Positions 13,047 to 18,934 of a DNA stretch of 21,047 bases are shown here, in pieces. This stretch comes from UBA10002 sp964373775. Its GTDB lineage: Bacteria > Patescibacteriota > Minisyncoccia > Phycocordibacterales > UBA10002. Below the pieces are notes generated by a model that saw nothing but the letters and a program-made list of their open reading frames with translations, was not told the origin of the DNA and ran no database searches. The stretch is from NCBI GenBank assembly GCA_964373775.1, contig CAYJWA010000008.1, positions 1 through 21,047 on the forward strand. Direction: 5' to 3'. The position numbers and the translations under genes are program-made. Position 1 is the stretch's first letter, and every line of letters starts with the position of its first letter.

Positions 13047-13123
13047 CCCGGGGTAGCTCAGTTGGTTAGAGCGCCGCACTCATAAGGCGGAGGCAGTCGG
13101 TTCGATCCCGACCCCCGGGACCA
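13047..13123 (+). tRNA. tRNA-Met/Ile2(CAT), nested
   Basis: Acceptor CCCGGGG/CCCCGGG, D arm, anticodon loop CTCATAA, T arm GTCGG-TTCGATC-CCGAC, discriminator A and encoded CCA. The anticodon stem has one A-G mismatch next to the loop. The loop matches elongator Met; tRNA-Ile2, whose C34 is modified by TilS, cannot be excluded. The gene sits between inverted arms 13031-13046 and about 13134-13148. Confidence 0.9.
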
Positions 13124-13150
13124 CAAGATTGAAAAATTTAGTGCGGGGCA

Positions 13151-13290
13151 AGTAAACCAAGCACCTTGACCACAGGACGTTAAACCCGGTGACAAGGTCA
13201 GCACTAACTTCTCGTTCGTGCTGGCAAAGGCCTCGACCCTACCTACCCTCGCGCAGAGCGCAGAGCGTTGAAGGCAAGGTGCTGGGTAAA
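13151..13290 (+). repeat. MITE-like structured repeat, copy 1 (140 bp)
   Basis: Ends are imperfect inverted repeats: TAAACCAAGCACCTTG and CAAGGTGCTGGGTAAA. An internal hairpin CAGCAC…GTGCTG surrounds ACTTCTCG. A longer inverted copy lies at 20769-20993. This copy lacks two palindromic insertions present in the other. Could be a small non-autonomous transposon or a structured RNA. Confidence 0.8.
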
Positions 13291-13657
13291 CCCTAAGAAA
13301 TGGCGCAACTTCATTCGCCGGCATCTTTAATTCGCATGAGCGACATTCGTGGTTGCCGCAATGCCATTCGGTCTGGAGAATGGGATGTCTACATTACATC
13401 ACTCGCTTGACAGGTCTGGCAATGGGGGAGGAGCGTTCGGCCTCTACCCGCACTTTGGCGGTTTTTTGGAATCGCCCCTTGCCAGTTTTAAGATACTGTG
13501 ATGCCGCTTTTTTATCCCCCGGTTGTCCTCTGTTAACGGGAGGCGCGCTTGCTATGCTAATTGCGCGATTTGTCCGCCGCCCTTTGGGCGAGCCTCGCTC
13601 GAACTATTGAGCGGGGGGCGATCGGGCAGCAGGTTAGTAGTTTAGCAAAGCACTACC
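13291..13657. other. 367-bp stretch without a supported gene
   Basis: A frame of 85 codons exists but has no start signal and a composition unlike a protein. Several short hairpins are visible, including CGCTCGAACTATTGAGCG (about 13593-13610). Possibly a non-coding RNA; I recognise no known family. Confidence 0.4.
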
Positions 13658-13753
13658 ATGACCAAGAAACTTGCGCCGCCGAAGCTCACCGGCAAGAACT
13701 GCGGCAACTGTGGCAATCCCTCCTGCTCTGGCTGCGGCGGTCCGAAGAAATAA
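13658..13753 (+). CDS. 31-residue Cys-rich mini-protein
   Basis: MTKKLAPPKLTGKNCGNCG continues with NPSCSGCGGPKK, giving two CxxC pairs separated by four residues in a Gly-rich context, with Lys at both ends. This spacing suggests metal binding or disulfides, or possibly a modified peptide precursor. It stops 7 bp before a strong GC hairpin that looks like its terminator. There is no clear Shine-Dalgarno; a weak TATGCT box lies about 100 bp upstream. I recognise no family. The ordered Cys pattern and the terminator are the reasons to call it. Confidence 0.5.
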   Translation: MTKKLAPPKLTGKNCGNCGNPSCSGCGGPKK

Positions 13754-13760
13754 TTTCTCT

Positions 13761-13850
13761 CAAACCCCCCACTTTTGATTTCTCAAGGTTCAACCTTGAA
13801 TCGGGAAAAAGGTTGAACCTTAATCCCAGAAATCAAAAGTGGGGGGTTTG
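13761..13850. terminator. 90-bp palindrome, terminator-like, with inserted repeat
   Basis: Arms CAAACCCCCC (13761-13770) and GGGGGGTTTG (13841-13850), continuing as ACTTTTGATTT/AAATCAAAAGT. The loop is filled by the same AAGGTTCAACC/GGTTGAACCTT unit found in the fMet intron. It lies between the Cys-rich ORF and the next tRNA promoter. Confidence 0.65.
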
Positions 13851-13876
13851 AGTTTGTATCAGAAATCTGCTACATT
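13848..13876 (+). promoter_or_regulatory. promoter of nested tRNA-Asp locus
   Basis: TTGAGT (13848-13853), 17-base spacer, TACATT (13871-13876), nine bases to the tRNA 5' end at 13886. Confidence 0.55.
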
Positions 13877-13885
13877 TTCCTTGTT

Positions 13886-14076
13886 GCGGCCGTAGCTCAG
13901 CTGGTTAGAGCGCCCGCCTGCTTGCCCCGTAAAAATGGGACTGTGGTGTAGCCTGGCAAACACGCCTCCCTGTCACGGAGGAGATCGCGGGTTCAAATCC
14001 CGTCAGTCCCGCATCAAGCCATTTTTATGCGGGGTCACGGGATAGATTGCCGGTTCAAATCCGGTCGGGCGCGCCA
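13886..14076 (+). tRNA. split outer tRNA (Asp-like) interrupted in the anticodon loop
   Basis: 5' half 13886-13920: acceptor GCGGCCG, D arm GCTC…GAGC, CCCGCCTG. 3' half from about 14035: TCACGGGATAGATT, T arm GCCGG-TTCAAAT-CCGGT, acceptor CGGGCGC, G, encoded CCA. The acceptor halves pair at six of seven positions, so both halves belong together. Joining gives a loop containing GTC, but the anticodon stem pairs poorly, as if two bases were lost or the splice point is displaced. It may be a pseudo-tRNA. The insert is an inverted repeat containing tRNA-Asp. Confidence 0.6.
13937..14011 (+). tRNA. tRNA-Asp(GTC), nested inside another tRNA
   Basis: Complete cloverleaf: acceptor GGGACTG/CAGTCCC, D stem GTGT/ACAC, anticodon stem CCTCC/GGAGG with loop CTGTCAC, T arm GCGGG-TTCAAAT-CCCGT, discriminator G, no CCA. 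Flanked by inverted arms GCCCCGTAAAAAT (13924-13936) and CCATTTTTATGCGGGG (14019-14034). It would have to be cut out of the outer transcript at both ends. Confidence 0.93.
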
Positions 14077-14130
14077 ACGAATTTTTAGTCGTTTAATCCT
14101 TGAAACAAGGGATTCTTTAACAAATATATC

Positions 14131-14436
14131 ATGAAGGAAAGAGAACCAAACAGAGAACTGTTCAATCGTAAGGAATCTGCGAAAGCAGCTTTTAGAGCGC
14201 TTACTGAAACATTACATGAGGCTGAAAAAAGGACAATAGATTTGAATAGGCCATCAAATGAGCCGTGGGCTCCTGAACTTCGTGGTCTTGTTGACCAAAA
14301 AGAAGCATTGGAGATAGCGATTGAAGTTCTCAAAGCAGACATTAATTTTCTTGACTCGGCCTTAAAGAAGCAGGCAGAAGGTATGATTCTAAGAGCTGAA
14401 CTGTACCTCGCCGCTCATAAACGAAAACCAGAATAA
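14131..14436 (+). CDS. small coiled-coil protein, unknown function
   Basis: 101 residues, nearly all charged and helical, with heptad-like segments (KAAFRALTETLHEAEKRTID and KEALEIAIEVLKADINFLDS). No membrane segment, no Cys, one Trp in EPWAPEL between the helices. This suggests a helical hairpin. I recognise no family. AT-rich sequence precedes the ATG and there is no Shine-Dalgarno; the gene follows a short hairpin (about 14096-14115) that may end the tRNA-Asp transcript. 14437-14600 holds only a GC-rich palindromic remnant (about 14474-14503). Confidence 0.65.
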   Translation: MKEREPNRELFNRKESAKAAFRALTETLHEAEKRTIDLNRPSNEPWAPELRGLVDQKEALEIAIEVLKADINFLDSALKKQAEGMILRAELYLAAHKRKPE

Positions 14437-14600
14437 TTACTTCTTCCTCGTTCAAACGCAGTTCTAACATCGTCCCCGCCTGCGCCTGGCTTCGGACGGG
14501 CAAGCACTAGTCCGCGCCACGAATCAGAGTTCTGAAAAAAAGAACACGGTTCAGCAATCCAACTCACTTTTGCCCTTGCTTTTTGCGCGCTCGGTTTGCC

Positions 14601-14632
14601 CCCGCACCAACTTTTTTGAAAGTTGGTGCGGG
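14601..14632. promoter_or_regulatory. perfect hairpin at promoter of the 14647 gene
   Basis: CCCGCACCAACTT and AAGTTGGTGCGGG are perfect arms around a T-rich loop. A TATACT -10 box follows at 14635-14640, six bases before the ATG. The arms cover the expected -35 position, so it may be an operator, or an upstream terminator. Confidence 0.6.
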
Positions 14633-14646
14633 AGTATACTACTCGT

Positions 14647-15705
14647 ATGCCTTTTAAGGTTTTATTCAGTATTGTCGTGCTCGCCGTCCTTGCAACAGGC
14701 GGATATTTTGCGGTAAGAGAGCAGGGCGCGCGCGCCTTGGCGCACACTATGCAGGAGCGGTTAAATGCCGGTGATTATCTCGCGGCGCTTGCGGCCGCCG
14801 GAGAGTTGCGGAAATCGGGGCGTGCGACACCGGCGGTGGAAGAACAAGTTGCATCGGCGGCGCGCCTGCTCGTGGCTGAGGAGACACTGAAGAAGGCGAA
14901 AATTGCGTTCAGCGAAAAGCGATTTGCTGACGCGAGCGCTCTGCTTCGCGAGAGCGATGCTGTGACAAACCCTGTGTTTAAGTATTTTGAGGAGGCGAAG
15001 AAACTATACGAAGAAGCCGAGGCGCTCGCGGCGGGAGTGGCGCACAAAACAAATGTAACCATCTCGACGCTTGAAGAGAGGGCGAAAGCGGAGCAGGGGA
15101 AACGGCAGGAGTTGGAACAAAACAAAAAACAGCTCGAGGGCACGCTCTCGGAAAAGGAGAAGTCGCTTTCACAGAGCAAAGCGGAAACGGCCGAGGCGCG
15201 GCAGCAGGCCGCGCAGTCTCAAAAAGACGCGGAGGCAAAACAAGTGGCGCTTGTTGCCGAGCAGGCGCGCGCGAAGCAACTGATGGAGCAGGTGGAGAAA
15301 GAGAGCAAGCAGAAATTCTTTACTGAGCTTCGGACCTATCGCGACATGGCGCAAAAAGGGAAGGAACAGTTAGACAACGCAGTAGCGGAAATCAGCGCGA
15401 AGCGCGATGTAACCGCGCTCATTTATGTGAGTCAGGGAAAAATTCTGTTTGAAGAAGCGAAAAATAAGGCGAGCGATTTGCGGAGTAACCGCACGCCGTA
15501 TGCCTATCAGCCAAAAGTGGACGATTTGGTAAAAGCCCTCGAACAATTCCTCGAAGCGTCCAAACAACTCCGCAACGCGGTCGTGTACATCGAGGAGCAA
15601 GGCAGCGCGGAGTTCACGAGTGGCTTCAGCAAAGGCAAAGCCGCGCTCGCGAATGCCGGCTCACTTCTCACAAACGTCTCCGACCTCATCGCTGCGAATC
15701 CGTAA
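14647..15705 (+). CDS. membrane-anchored coiled-coil protein
   Basis: 352 residues. One N-terminal membrane helix (FKVLFSIVVLAVLATGGYFAV) acts as an uncleaved anchor; no lipobox. Residues ~35-125 form a repeated-helix region (LNAGDYLAALAAAGELRKSG, FSEKRFADASALLRESD) with TPR-like character. Residues ~140-225 are a long coiled coil rich in Lys, Glu, Gln and Ala. A helical C-terminal domain ends in a Ser/Gly-rich tail. It probably projects from the cell membrane and works as a scaffold, but no function is recognised. The start is set by the TATACT box six bases upstream; an in-frame ATG at 14623 lies inside the hairpin and is rejected. Confidence 0.8.
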   Translation: MPFKVLFSIVVLAVLATGGYFAVREQGARALAHTMQERLNAGDYLAALAAAGELRKSGRATPAVEEQVASAARLLVAEETLKKAKIAFSEKRFADASALLRESDAVTNPVFKYFEEAKKLYEEAEALAAGVAHKTNVTISTLEERAKAEQGKRQELEQNKKQLEGTLSEKEKSLSQSKAETAEARQQAAQSQKDAEAKQVALVAEQARAKQLMEQVEKESKQKFFTELRTYRDMAQKGKEQLDNAVAEISAKRDVTALIYVSQGKILFEEAKNKASDLRSNRTPYAYQPKVDDLVKALEQFLEASKQLRNAVVYIEEQGSAEFTSGFSKGKAALANAGSLLTNVSDLIAANP

Positions 15706-15750
15706 TGGTTTTTCTTTCGGCAGTAGGATTTCCTGATTTTTGATTTTTGA

Positions 15751-15788
15751 ATGTTAAAATAGTTTGCGGTCGCAAACTATTTTAACAT
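15751..15788. terminator. 38-bp near-perfect palindrome
   Basis: ATGTTAAAATAGTTTGCG and its exact complement with a 2-base loop. It lies between the coiled-coil gene and the tRNA-Thr promoter. Could terminate the former or be an operator for the latter. Confidence 0.6.
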
Positions 15789-15798
15789 GGGGTTTTTA

Positions 15799-15827
15799 TT
15801 TACACTTTCCTTTTTATATTTTACACT
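15799..15827 (+). promoter_or_regulatory. tRNA-Thr promoter
   Basis: TTTACA (15799-15804), 17-base spacer, TACACT (15822-15827), nine bases to the tRNA at 15837. Confidence 0.6.
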
Positions 15828-15836
15828 TACATCTGT

Positions 15837-16097
15837 GCCGATGTAGCTCAGCTAGTAGAGCAACCCCATGGTAGACGCTTTTGTCTCTGCCCACCACAGC
15901 GGTAACGCTGCGTTGAAACCCGAATAACGGTTAATATCCGCCACAGGCGGACAAGACCGTGGCCGATTTTCATCGGCCCGAACGACTGACAAGGGTCCCC
16001 GCCGCGGCGGGGAAAGATACAGTCTAGTCCTCATGTATAGCTAAAGATGAGGTGTAAGCGAAGGGGTAGGTCGCCGGTGCAATTCCGGCCATCGGCT
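15837..16097 (+). tRNA. tRNA-Thr(GGT) with group I intron
   Basis: Exon 1 15837-15872, exon 2 16061-16097. Spliced: acceptor GCCGATG/CATCGGC, D arm GCTC…GAGC, anticodon stem ACCCC/GGGGT around ATGGTAA, T arm GCCGG-TGCAATT-CCGGC, discriminator T, no CCA. The intron follows U36 and ends in G. The T loop TGCAATT has G where nearly all tRNAs have U55; the outer Thr gene at 16590 has the same loop. Confidence 0.9.
15873..16060 (+). ncRNA. small group I intron (188 nt) in tRNA-Thr
   Basis: R-like GAACGACTGACAAGGGTCC (about 15979-15997) and S-like AAAGATACAGTCTAGTCC (about 16013-16030) pair through GACT/AGTC as P7. GTTGAAACCCGAATAACGG upstream fits the P/Q side. There is no reading frame. It is near the lower size limit of bacterial group I introns and inserted after U36, whereas the fMet intron follows U33, so the two probably entered independently. 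Confidence 0.8.
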
Positions 16098-16104
16098 CAC
16101 TTAA

Positions 16105-16236
16105 GCATGAATTATGAATCTTGAATCATGAATCCCGTTAGAGTTTTCTTTGAGTTATTTGTTGGCTACCATCTGAATTATTGTGTTTGTGAATTGTAAA
16201 AAGATAAATTTCTACATAAATGAACTCTAACGGGAT
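16105..16236. repeat. heptamer repeat and inverted repeat before the NIF3-like gene
   Basis: 16106-16133 is four heptamers (CATGAAT, TATGAAT, CTTGAAT, CATGAAT). ATCCCGTTAGAGTT (16132-16145) is the exact complement of AACTCTAACGGGAT (16223-16236), which spans the possible start codons of the next gene. The 77-base loop is AT-rich and probably holds the promoter. Confidence 0.7.
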
Positions 16237-16561
16237 GAATCAACTATTTGTCATGCTGGAAACATTCGTCCCTGAAACCCATGCCGAGCGGGTTCGTATT
16301 GCAATGGGGAAGGCGGGGGCAGGGAAAATCGGAGACTATACCCATTGTAGTTTCAGCGTCAAAGGGGTGGGAAGATATAGGCCGGAAAGGGGAGCGAAAC
16401 CAGCCATCGGGAAGGTTGGGAAAATGGAAGAAGTCACAGAAGAGCGCATCACCATGCCCTGCGAGCGGCGGTTGCTCAAACGAGTAATTTCCGCTATAAA
16501 GAAAGCACATCCGTACGAAGAGCCGCCCATCTTTATCTATCCGCAGATGAACGCAGATTGA
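16220..16561 (+). CDS. stand-alone NIF3/YqfO-type (CutA-like) domain protein
   Basis: 113 residues, or 108 from the ATG at 16235. The sequence VMLETFVPETHAERVRIAMG, then GKIGDYTHCSFSVKGVGRYRP, GAKPAIGKVGKMEEVTEERI and AIKKAHPYEEPPIFIYP matches the ferredoxin-fold domain inserted in bacterial NIF3/YqfO dinuclear-metal proteins, often found alone. HPYEEP is the family signature. The domain resembles PII/CutA folds and forms trimers; its ligand is unknown. The start is uncertain because an inverted repeat covers both ATGs, and pairing could hide the ribosome entry site. Confidence 0.85.
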   Translation: MNSNGMNQLFVMLETFVPETHAERVRIAMGKAGAGKIGDYTHCSFSVKGVGRYRPERGAKPAIGKVGKMEEVTEERITMPCERRLLKRVISAIKKAHPYEEPPIFIYPQMNAD

Positions 16562-16589
16562 AACGTTGATGCACGCGGATGAAGAAGTT

Positions 16590-16774
16590 GCCGATGTAGC
16601 TCAGTTAGCAGAGCACCACTTTCGCCCGCCTGCCTAGAGATGCCGAAGTAGCTCAGTTGGTAGAGCAACCGATTCGTAATCGGTAGGTCGCGAGTTCGAC
16701 TCTCGCCTTCGGCTTAAGAAAGGCATGTCGGGCAGGTAAAGTGGGTGTCGCCAGTGCAATTCTGGCCATCGGCT
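16590..16774 (+). tRNA. split outer tRNA-Thr interrupted in the anticodon loop by another tRNA
   Basis: 5' half 16590-16623: acceptor GCCGATG, D arm GCTC…GAGC, stem CCACT, loop TT(C). 3' half from about 16736: GTAA, stem AGTGG, T arm GCCAG-TGCAATT-CTGGC, acceptor CATCGGC, T. All stems pair perfectly when joined, and the loop becomes TTCGTAA (anticodon CGT) or, with another junction, TTGGTAA (GGT). The ~112-bp insert has complementary ends (CCTGCC at 16629-16634, GGCAGG at 16731-16736) and contains tRNA-Thr(CGT). No group I core is visible in it. Confidence 0.8.
16642..16714 (+). tRNA. tRNA-Thr(CGT), nested
   Basis: Complete: acceptor GCCGAAG/CTTCGGC, D arm GCTC…GAGC, anticodon stem ACCGA/TCGGT with loop TTCGTAA, T arm GCGAG-TTCGACT-CTCGC, discriminator T, no CCA. 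Its sequence differs clearly from the outer tRNA, so it is not a simple duplication. Confidence 0.94.
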
Positions 16775-16827
16775 CCGGAATCAGTTTCAAGTTTGAAAGT
16801 TTTAAGTTTATCTGTTAACAAAAAGAT

Positions 16828-17589
16828 ATGTGGTACATCATTTTGGTTATCGCCGCCGTTATCGTCCTCATCTCTATCCGGCAGATTAACCAGTACGAGA
16901 AGGGGCTGAAGTTTTTGTTCGGAAAGTATTACAAGGCAATGGAGCCGGGCTGGCGCCTGGTCTGGCCGATTATTCAGGGGTATGAAAAAGTGGATATGCG
17001 CACCAAAGCCGTGGATGTGCCGGACCAAAACGCGATTACGCGCGACAATGTCTCGGTAACGGTGAACGCGGTCATTTACTATAAAGTGTCCTCGGCGGAA
17101 AAAGCTATTCTTGAGATAGAGAACTATCGTTACGCAATGTCACAGTACGCGCAGACCACGATGCGAAATGTTGTCGGCGAAGTAACACTCGATGAACTTC
17201 TCGGCGGACGCGACAAAATCGCCGACCGTATCCGCGATATTGTGGAGAAAACCTCTACTTCGTGGGGTCTTGATGTCCTTAATGTTGAACTCAAGGACAT
17301 TCGGCTTCCAGAAGCGATGGAGCGCACCATTGCGAAACAAGCCGAGGCGGAGCGCGAGAAGCGGGCTGTCATTATCAACTCCGAAGGCGAACTTGCCGCT
17401 TCAAAAAACATGGCCGATGCCGCGCGAACGCTCTCGGAAGTGCCGGGAGCGCTCCACCTACGCACCCTCCAATCCATCAACGACATATCCTCTGACCAGT
17501 CCAACACCATCGTCTTCACCGTCCCGCTTGAAATCATGCAGGCCTTCACGGGGTTTATGAAGAAGAAAGAGAATGCCGCGCGCGTTTGA
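16828..17589 (+). CDS. SPFH/stomatin-like membrane protein (slipin type)
   Basis: 253 residues. Short N-terminal membrane helix (WYIILVIAAVIVLISI), then the SPFH/band 7 domain: INQYEKGLKFLFGKYYKAMEPGW, VDVPDQNAITRDNVSVTVNAVIYYKV, YAQTTMRNVVGEVTLDELL, GLDVLNVELKDIRLPEAM. A helical segment (AKQAEAEREKRAVIINSEGELAASK) supports oligomerisation into rings in the membrane. Slipins organise membrane domains and often partner with NfeD-type proteases; no such partner lies next to it. Complete at the usual length. The ATG follows a tRNA locus by 54 bp, without a clear Shine-Dalgarno. Confidence 0.93.
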   Translation: MWYIILVIAAVIVLISIRQINQYEKGLKFLFGKYYKAMEPGWRLVWPIIQGYEKVDMRTKAVDVPDQNAITRDNVSVTVNAVIYYKVSSAEKAILEIENYRYAMSQYAQTTMRNVVGEVTLDELLGGRDKIADRIRDIVEKTSTSWGLDVLNVELKDIRLPEAMERTIAKQAEAEREKRAVIINSEGELAASKNMADAARTLSEVPGALHLRTLQSINDISSDQSNTIVFTVPLEIMQAFTGFMKKKENAARV

Positions 17590-17810
17590 CAGCCAAGCTA
17601 ATCTGTAGTACATTTTTCTACAGTTCTTTGGCATGGCTTAATGAGGCGGGTATTTTGGCTACTTTAGAAAGCGGCTTAAATACTCGCCTTATTCATCCTC
17701 ATAGGCAAGTTCTCTTCGCCGACTGGCGGAAAGAGAGGCGTTGCTCAAACGCATTGAGCTAGCCAGCTGTCCCAAGAGAAAATCAAGGGACCAACAGCGA
17801 AAGATAAGTT
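17590..17810. other. structured leader/intergenic region before the DGR target gene
   Basis: Contains CTGTAG…CTACAG inside AGCCA…TGGCT (17592-17638, a terminator for the SPFH gene), then GAGGCGGGTATT paired with AATACTCGCCTT (about 17643-17692), CTCTTCGCC-GACT-GGCGGAAAGAG and GCGTTGCTCAAACGC. The density of stems suggests a structured 5' leader for the target gene. No known riboswitch recognised. Confidence 0.5.
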
Positions 17811-18569
17811 ATGCAATGGACAGAAGTTCCCACCGGTCAAACTCATCGCGCGTTCTCAACCTTCATGGTGTCGCTCGGCGACAGAGCCGACTCCATCGTG
17901 ACTCAGATGAACACCGACGAAGCTTTCGTCAATCGGTTGTCTGTTCTCTGCCGCAACAGCGGCTTTGAACCCTCAACCAGTCAAGCTCGCGCCCGCGAGA
18001 TTATGGGCAAGAAGATATTCGGTATTGAAGAAGCGATAACGCACTTCAATATCGCGCCTACGAAACGCCAGCTCGCATTTATGGCCGACGTGCCCTACAG
18101 TGAAACGACGCTTACCGCTTGCAAGGACACCCACATTCTTGTCGCCGTATTTCGCCTCTCCGGCGTAGAAGTTCGGGAGAAGACGAAGAGCAAGAAAGTG
18201 TTTTGCCAGCAAGACTGGTACGACACACAAATCTTCGCCAACGATAAGGGATATGTCGAGTGGCACCTTGTTCAGAAAACTCCCGTTGACGACTCAGCGG
18301 GAAAGATATGGGACGAACAGCAGTCCTTGCTCGACGAAAACGAAGAGACACCGAAGTTTCAGGTGCTAGCCTACACGGTTGTCGGACACTTCCTCGCTAC
18401 CGGCGAGCGACTGTTCAAGAGAGTGCCGGTTCGTTGTTTGGATCTCGACTCGGACGACAACCAAGTGATGGTCGGGTTCGGTCCCGAAGGGTTCGGCGTT
18501 TATAACGACCGCAACGTTCGCCCCATCGACGGCATTGGTGTGTCGTCCTCCCGGAAGCAAGAGTCTTGA
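17811..18569 (+). CDS. DGR target (variable) protein with C-type-lectin-like C-terminal repeat
   Basis: 252 residues. The N-terminal two thirds (for example TKRQLAFMADVPYSETTLTA and CKDTHILVAVFRLSGVEVRE) are of unknown fold; no signal peptide or membrane helix, so cytoplasmic unless exported otherwise. From about residue 185 it reads VLAYTVVGHFLATGERLF, then RCLDLDSDDNQVMVGFGPEG and GIGVSSSRKQ, the layout of CPR DGR target proteins whose C-terminal ligand-binding fold carries the variable repeat. The VR (18444-18554) ends 15 bases before the stop. The TR is 380 bp downstream. Ligand unknown. Confidence 0.85.
   Translation: MQWTEVPTGQTHRAFSTFMVSLGDRADSIVTQMNTDEAFVNRLSVLCRNSGFEPSTSQARAREIMGKKIFGIEEAITHFNIAPTKRQLAFMADVPYSETTLTACKDTHILVAVFRLSGVEVREKTKSKKVFCQQDWYDTQIFANDKGYVEWHLVQKTPVDDSAGKIWDEQQSLLDENEETPKFQVLAYTVVGHFLATGERLFKRVPVRCLDLDSDDNQVMVGFGPEGFGVYNDRNVRPIDGIGVSSSRKQES
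18444..18554 (+). other. DGR variable repeat (VR)
   Basis: 111 nt, ungapped against the TR at 18935-19045. 24 differences, 16 at TR adenines (16 of 30 TR A's, against 8 of 81 other bases). The last 21 bases are identical and form the initiation-of-mutagenic-homing-like end. Upstream of 18444 the match needs gaps and fades. Confidence 0.9.
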
Positions 18570-18599
18570 GCCCTTGAGGATTTGTTCTCTTGATTCCAT

Positions 18600-18655
18600 G
18601 AGCCTTCGCGAAGTTTTCTTGTCCCCGCGGACAAGATAATTGCGGAGGCTCTTTT
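18600..18655 (+). terminator. terminator-like hairpin after the DGR target gene
   Basis: GAGCCT…AGGCTC with inner CTTGTCC-CCGC-GGACAAG, followed by TTTT. Hairpins just after the VR also assist homing in characterised DGRs. Confidence 0.7.
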
Positions 18656-18680
18656 CTTTATCTTCATTTCAGATTATAAT
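18652..18680 (+). promoter_or_regulatory. possible promoter of the TR/RT transcript
   Basis: TATAAT at 18675-18680 with a weak T-rich -35 region. It would start an RNA reaching the TR and RT. 18681-18934 is GC-mixed and hairpin-rich with no gene, as expected for the 5' part of a DGR template RNA. Confidence 0.35.
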
Positions 18681-18934
18681 TTCGGTATCTTGCTAATGTA
18701 GTTTGGGTCATGATTCAAGCTCGCGAGAAACCTCACCTAAGGATTCGCCGGAGTGCTAGAGGTTTAAGGACCACAGCAGTGTGCGACTAGGGATAGAGAA
18801 GAACTTCTTGTCCGTTCTCTGAGGAGATGTCCGGCCTTCGGACTGCTCCGAATTAAATACAGGGAGGAGAGGATATAAGCTCAAAAAAGCGGTAACCCTC
18901 GACTTCCAGTGCCAGGAGCGAGAACGGACAACAT

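Noticed and set aside
13291..13330. 3' half of the split tRNA-Glu (CGCCGGCAT)
   Set aside because: Does not match the required CACCGGC and is not preceded by a T arm.
13353..13610. 85-codon plus-strand frame
   Set aside because: No promoter or ribosome site, Cys/Arg/Trp-rich composition, overlaps hairpins; looks like chance.
18780..18830. Possible group II intron 5' end (GTGCGAC) near an RT
   Set aside because: No domain V-like motif seen, and the RT has the DGR motif IGNLTSQ rather than QGxxxSP. The TR/VR pair explains the locus better.
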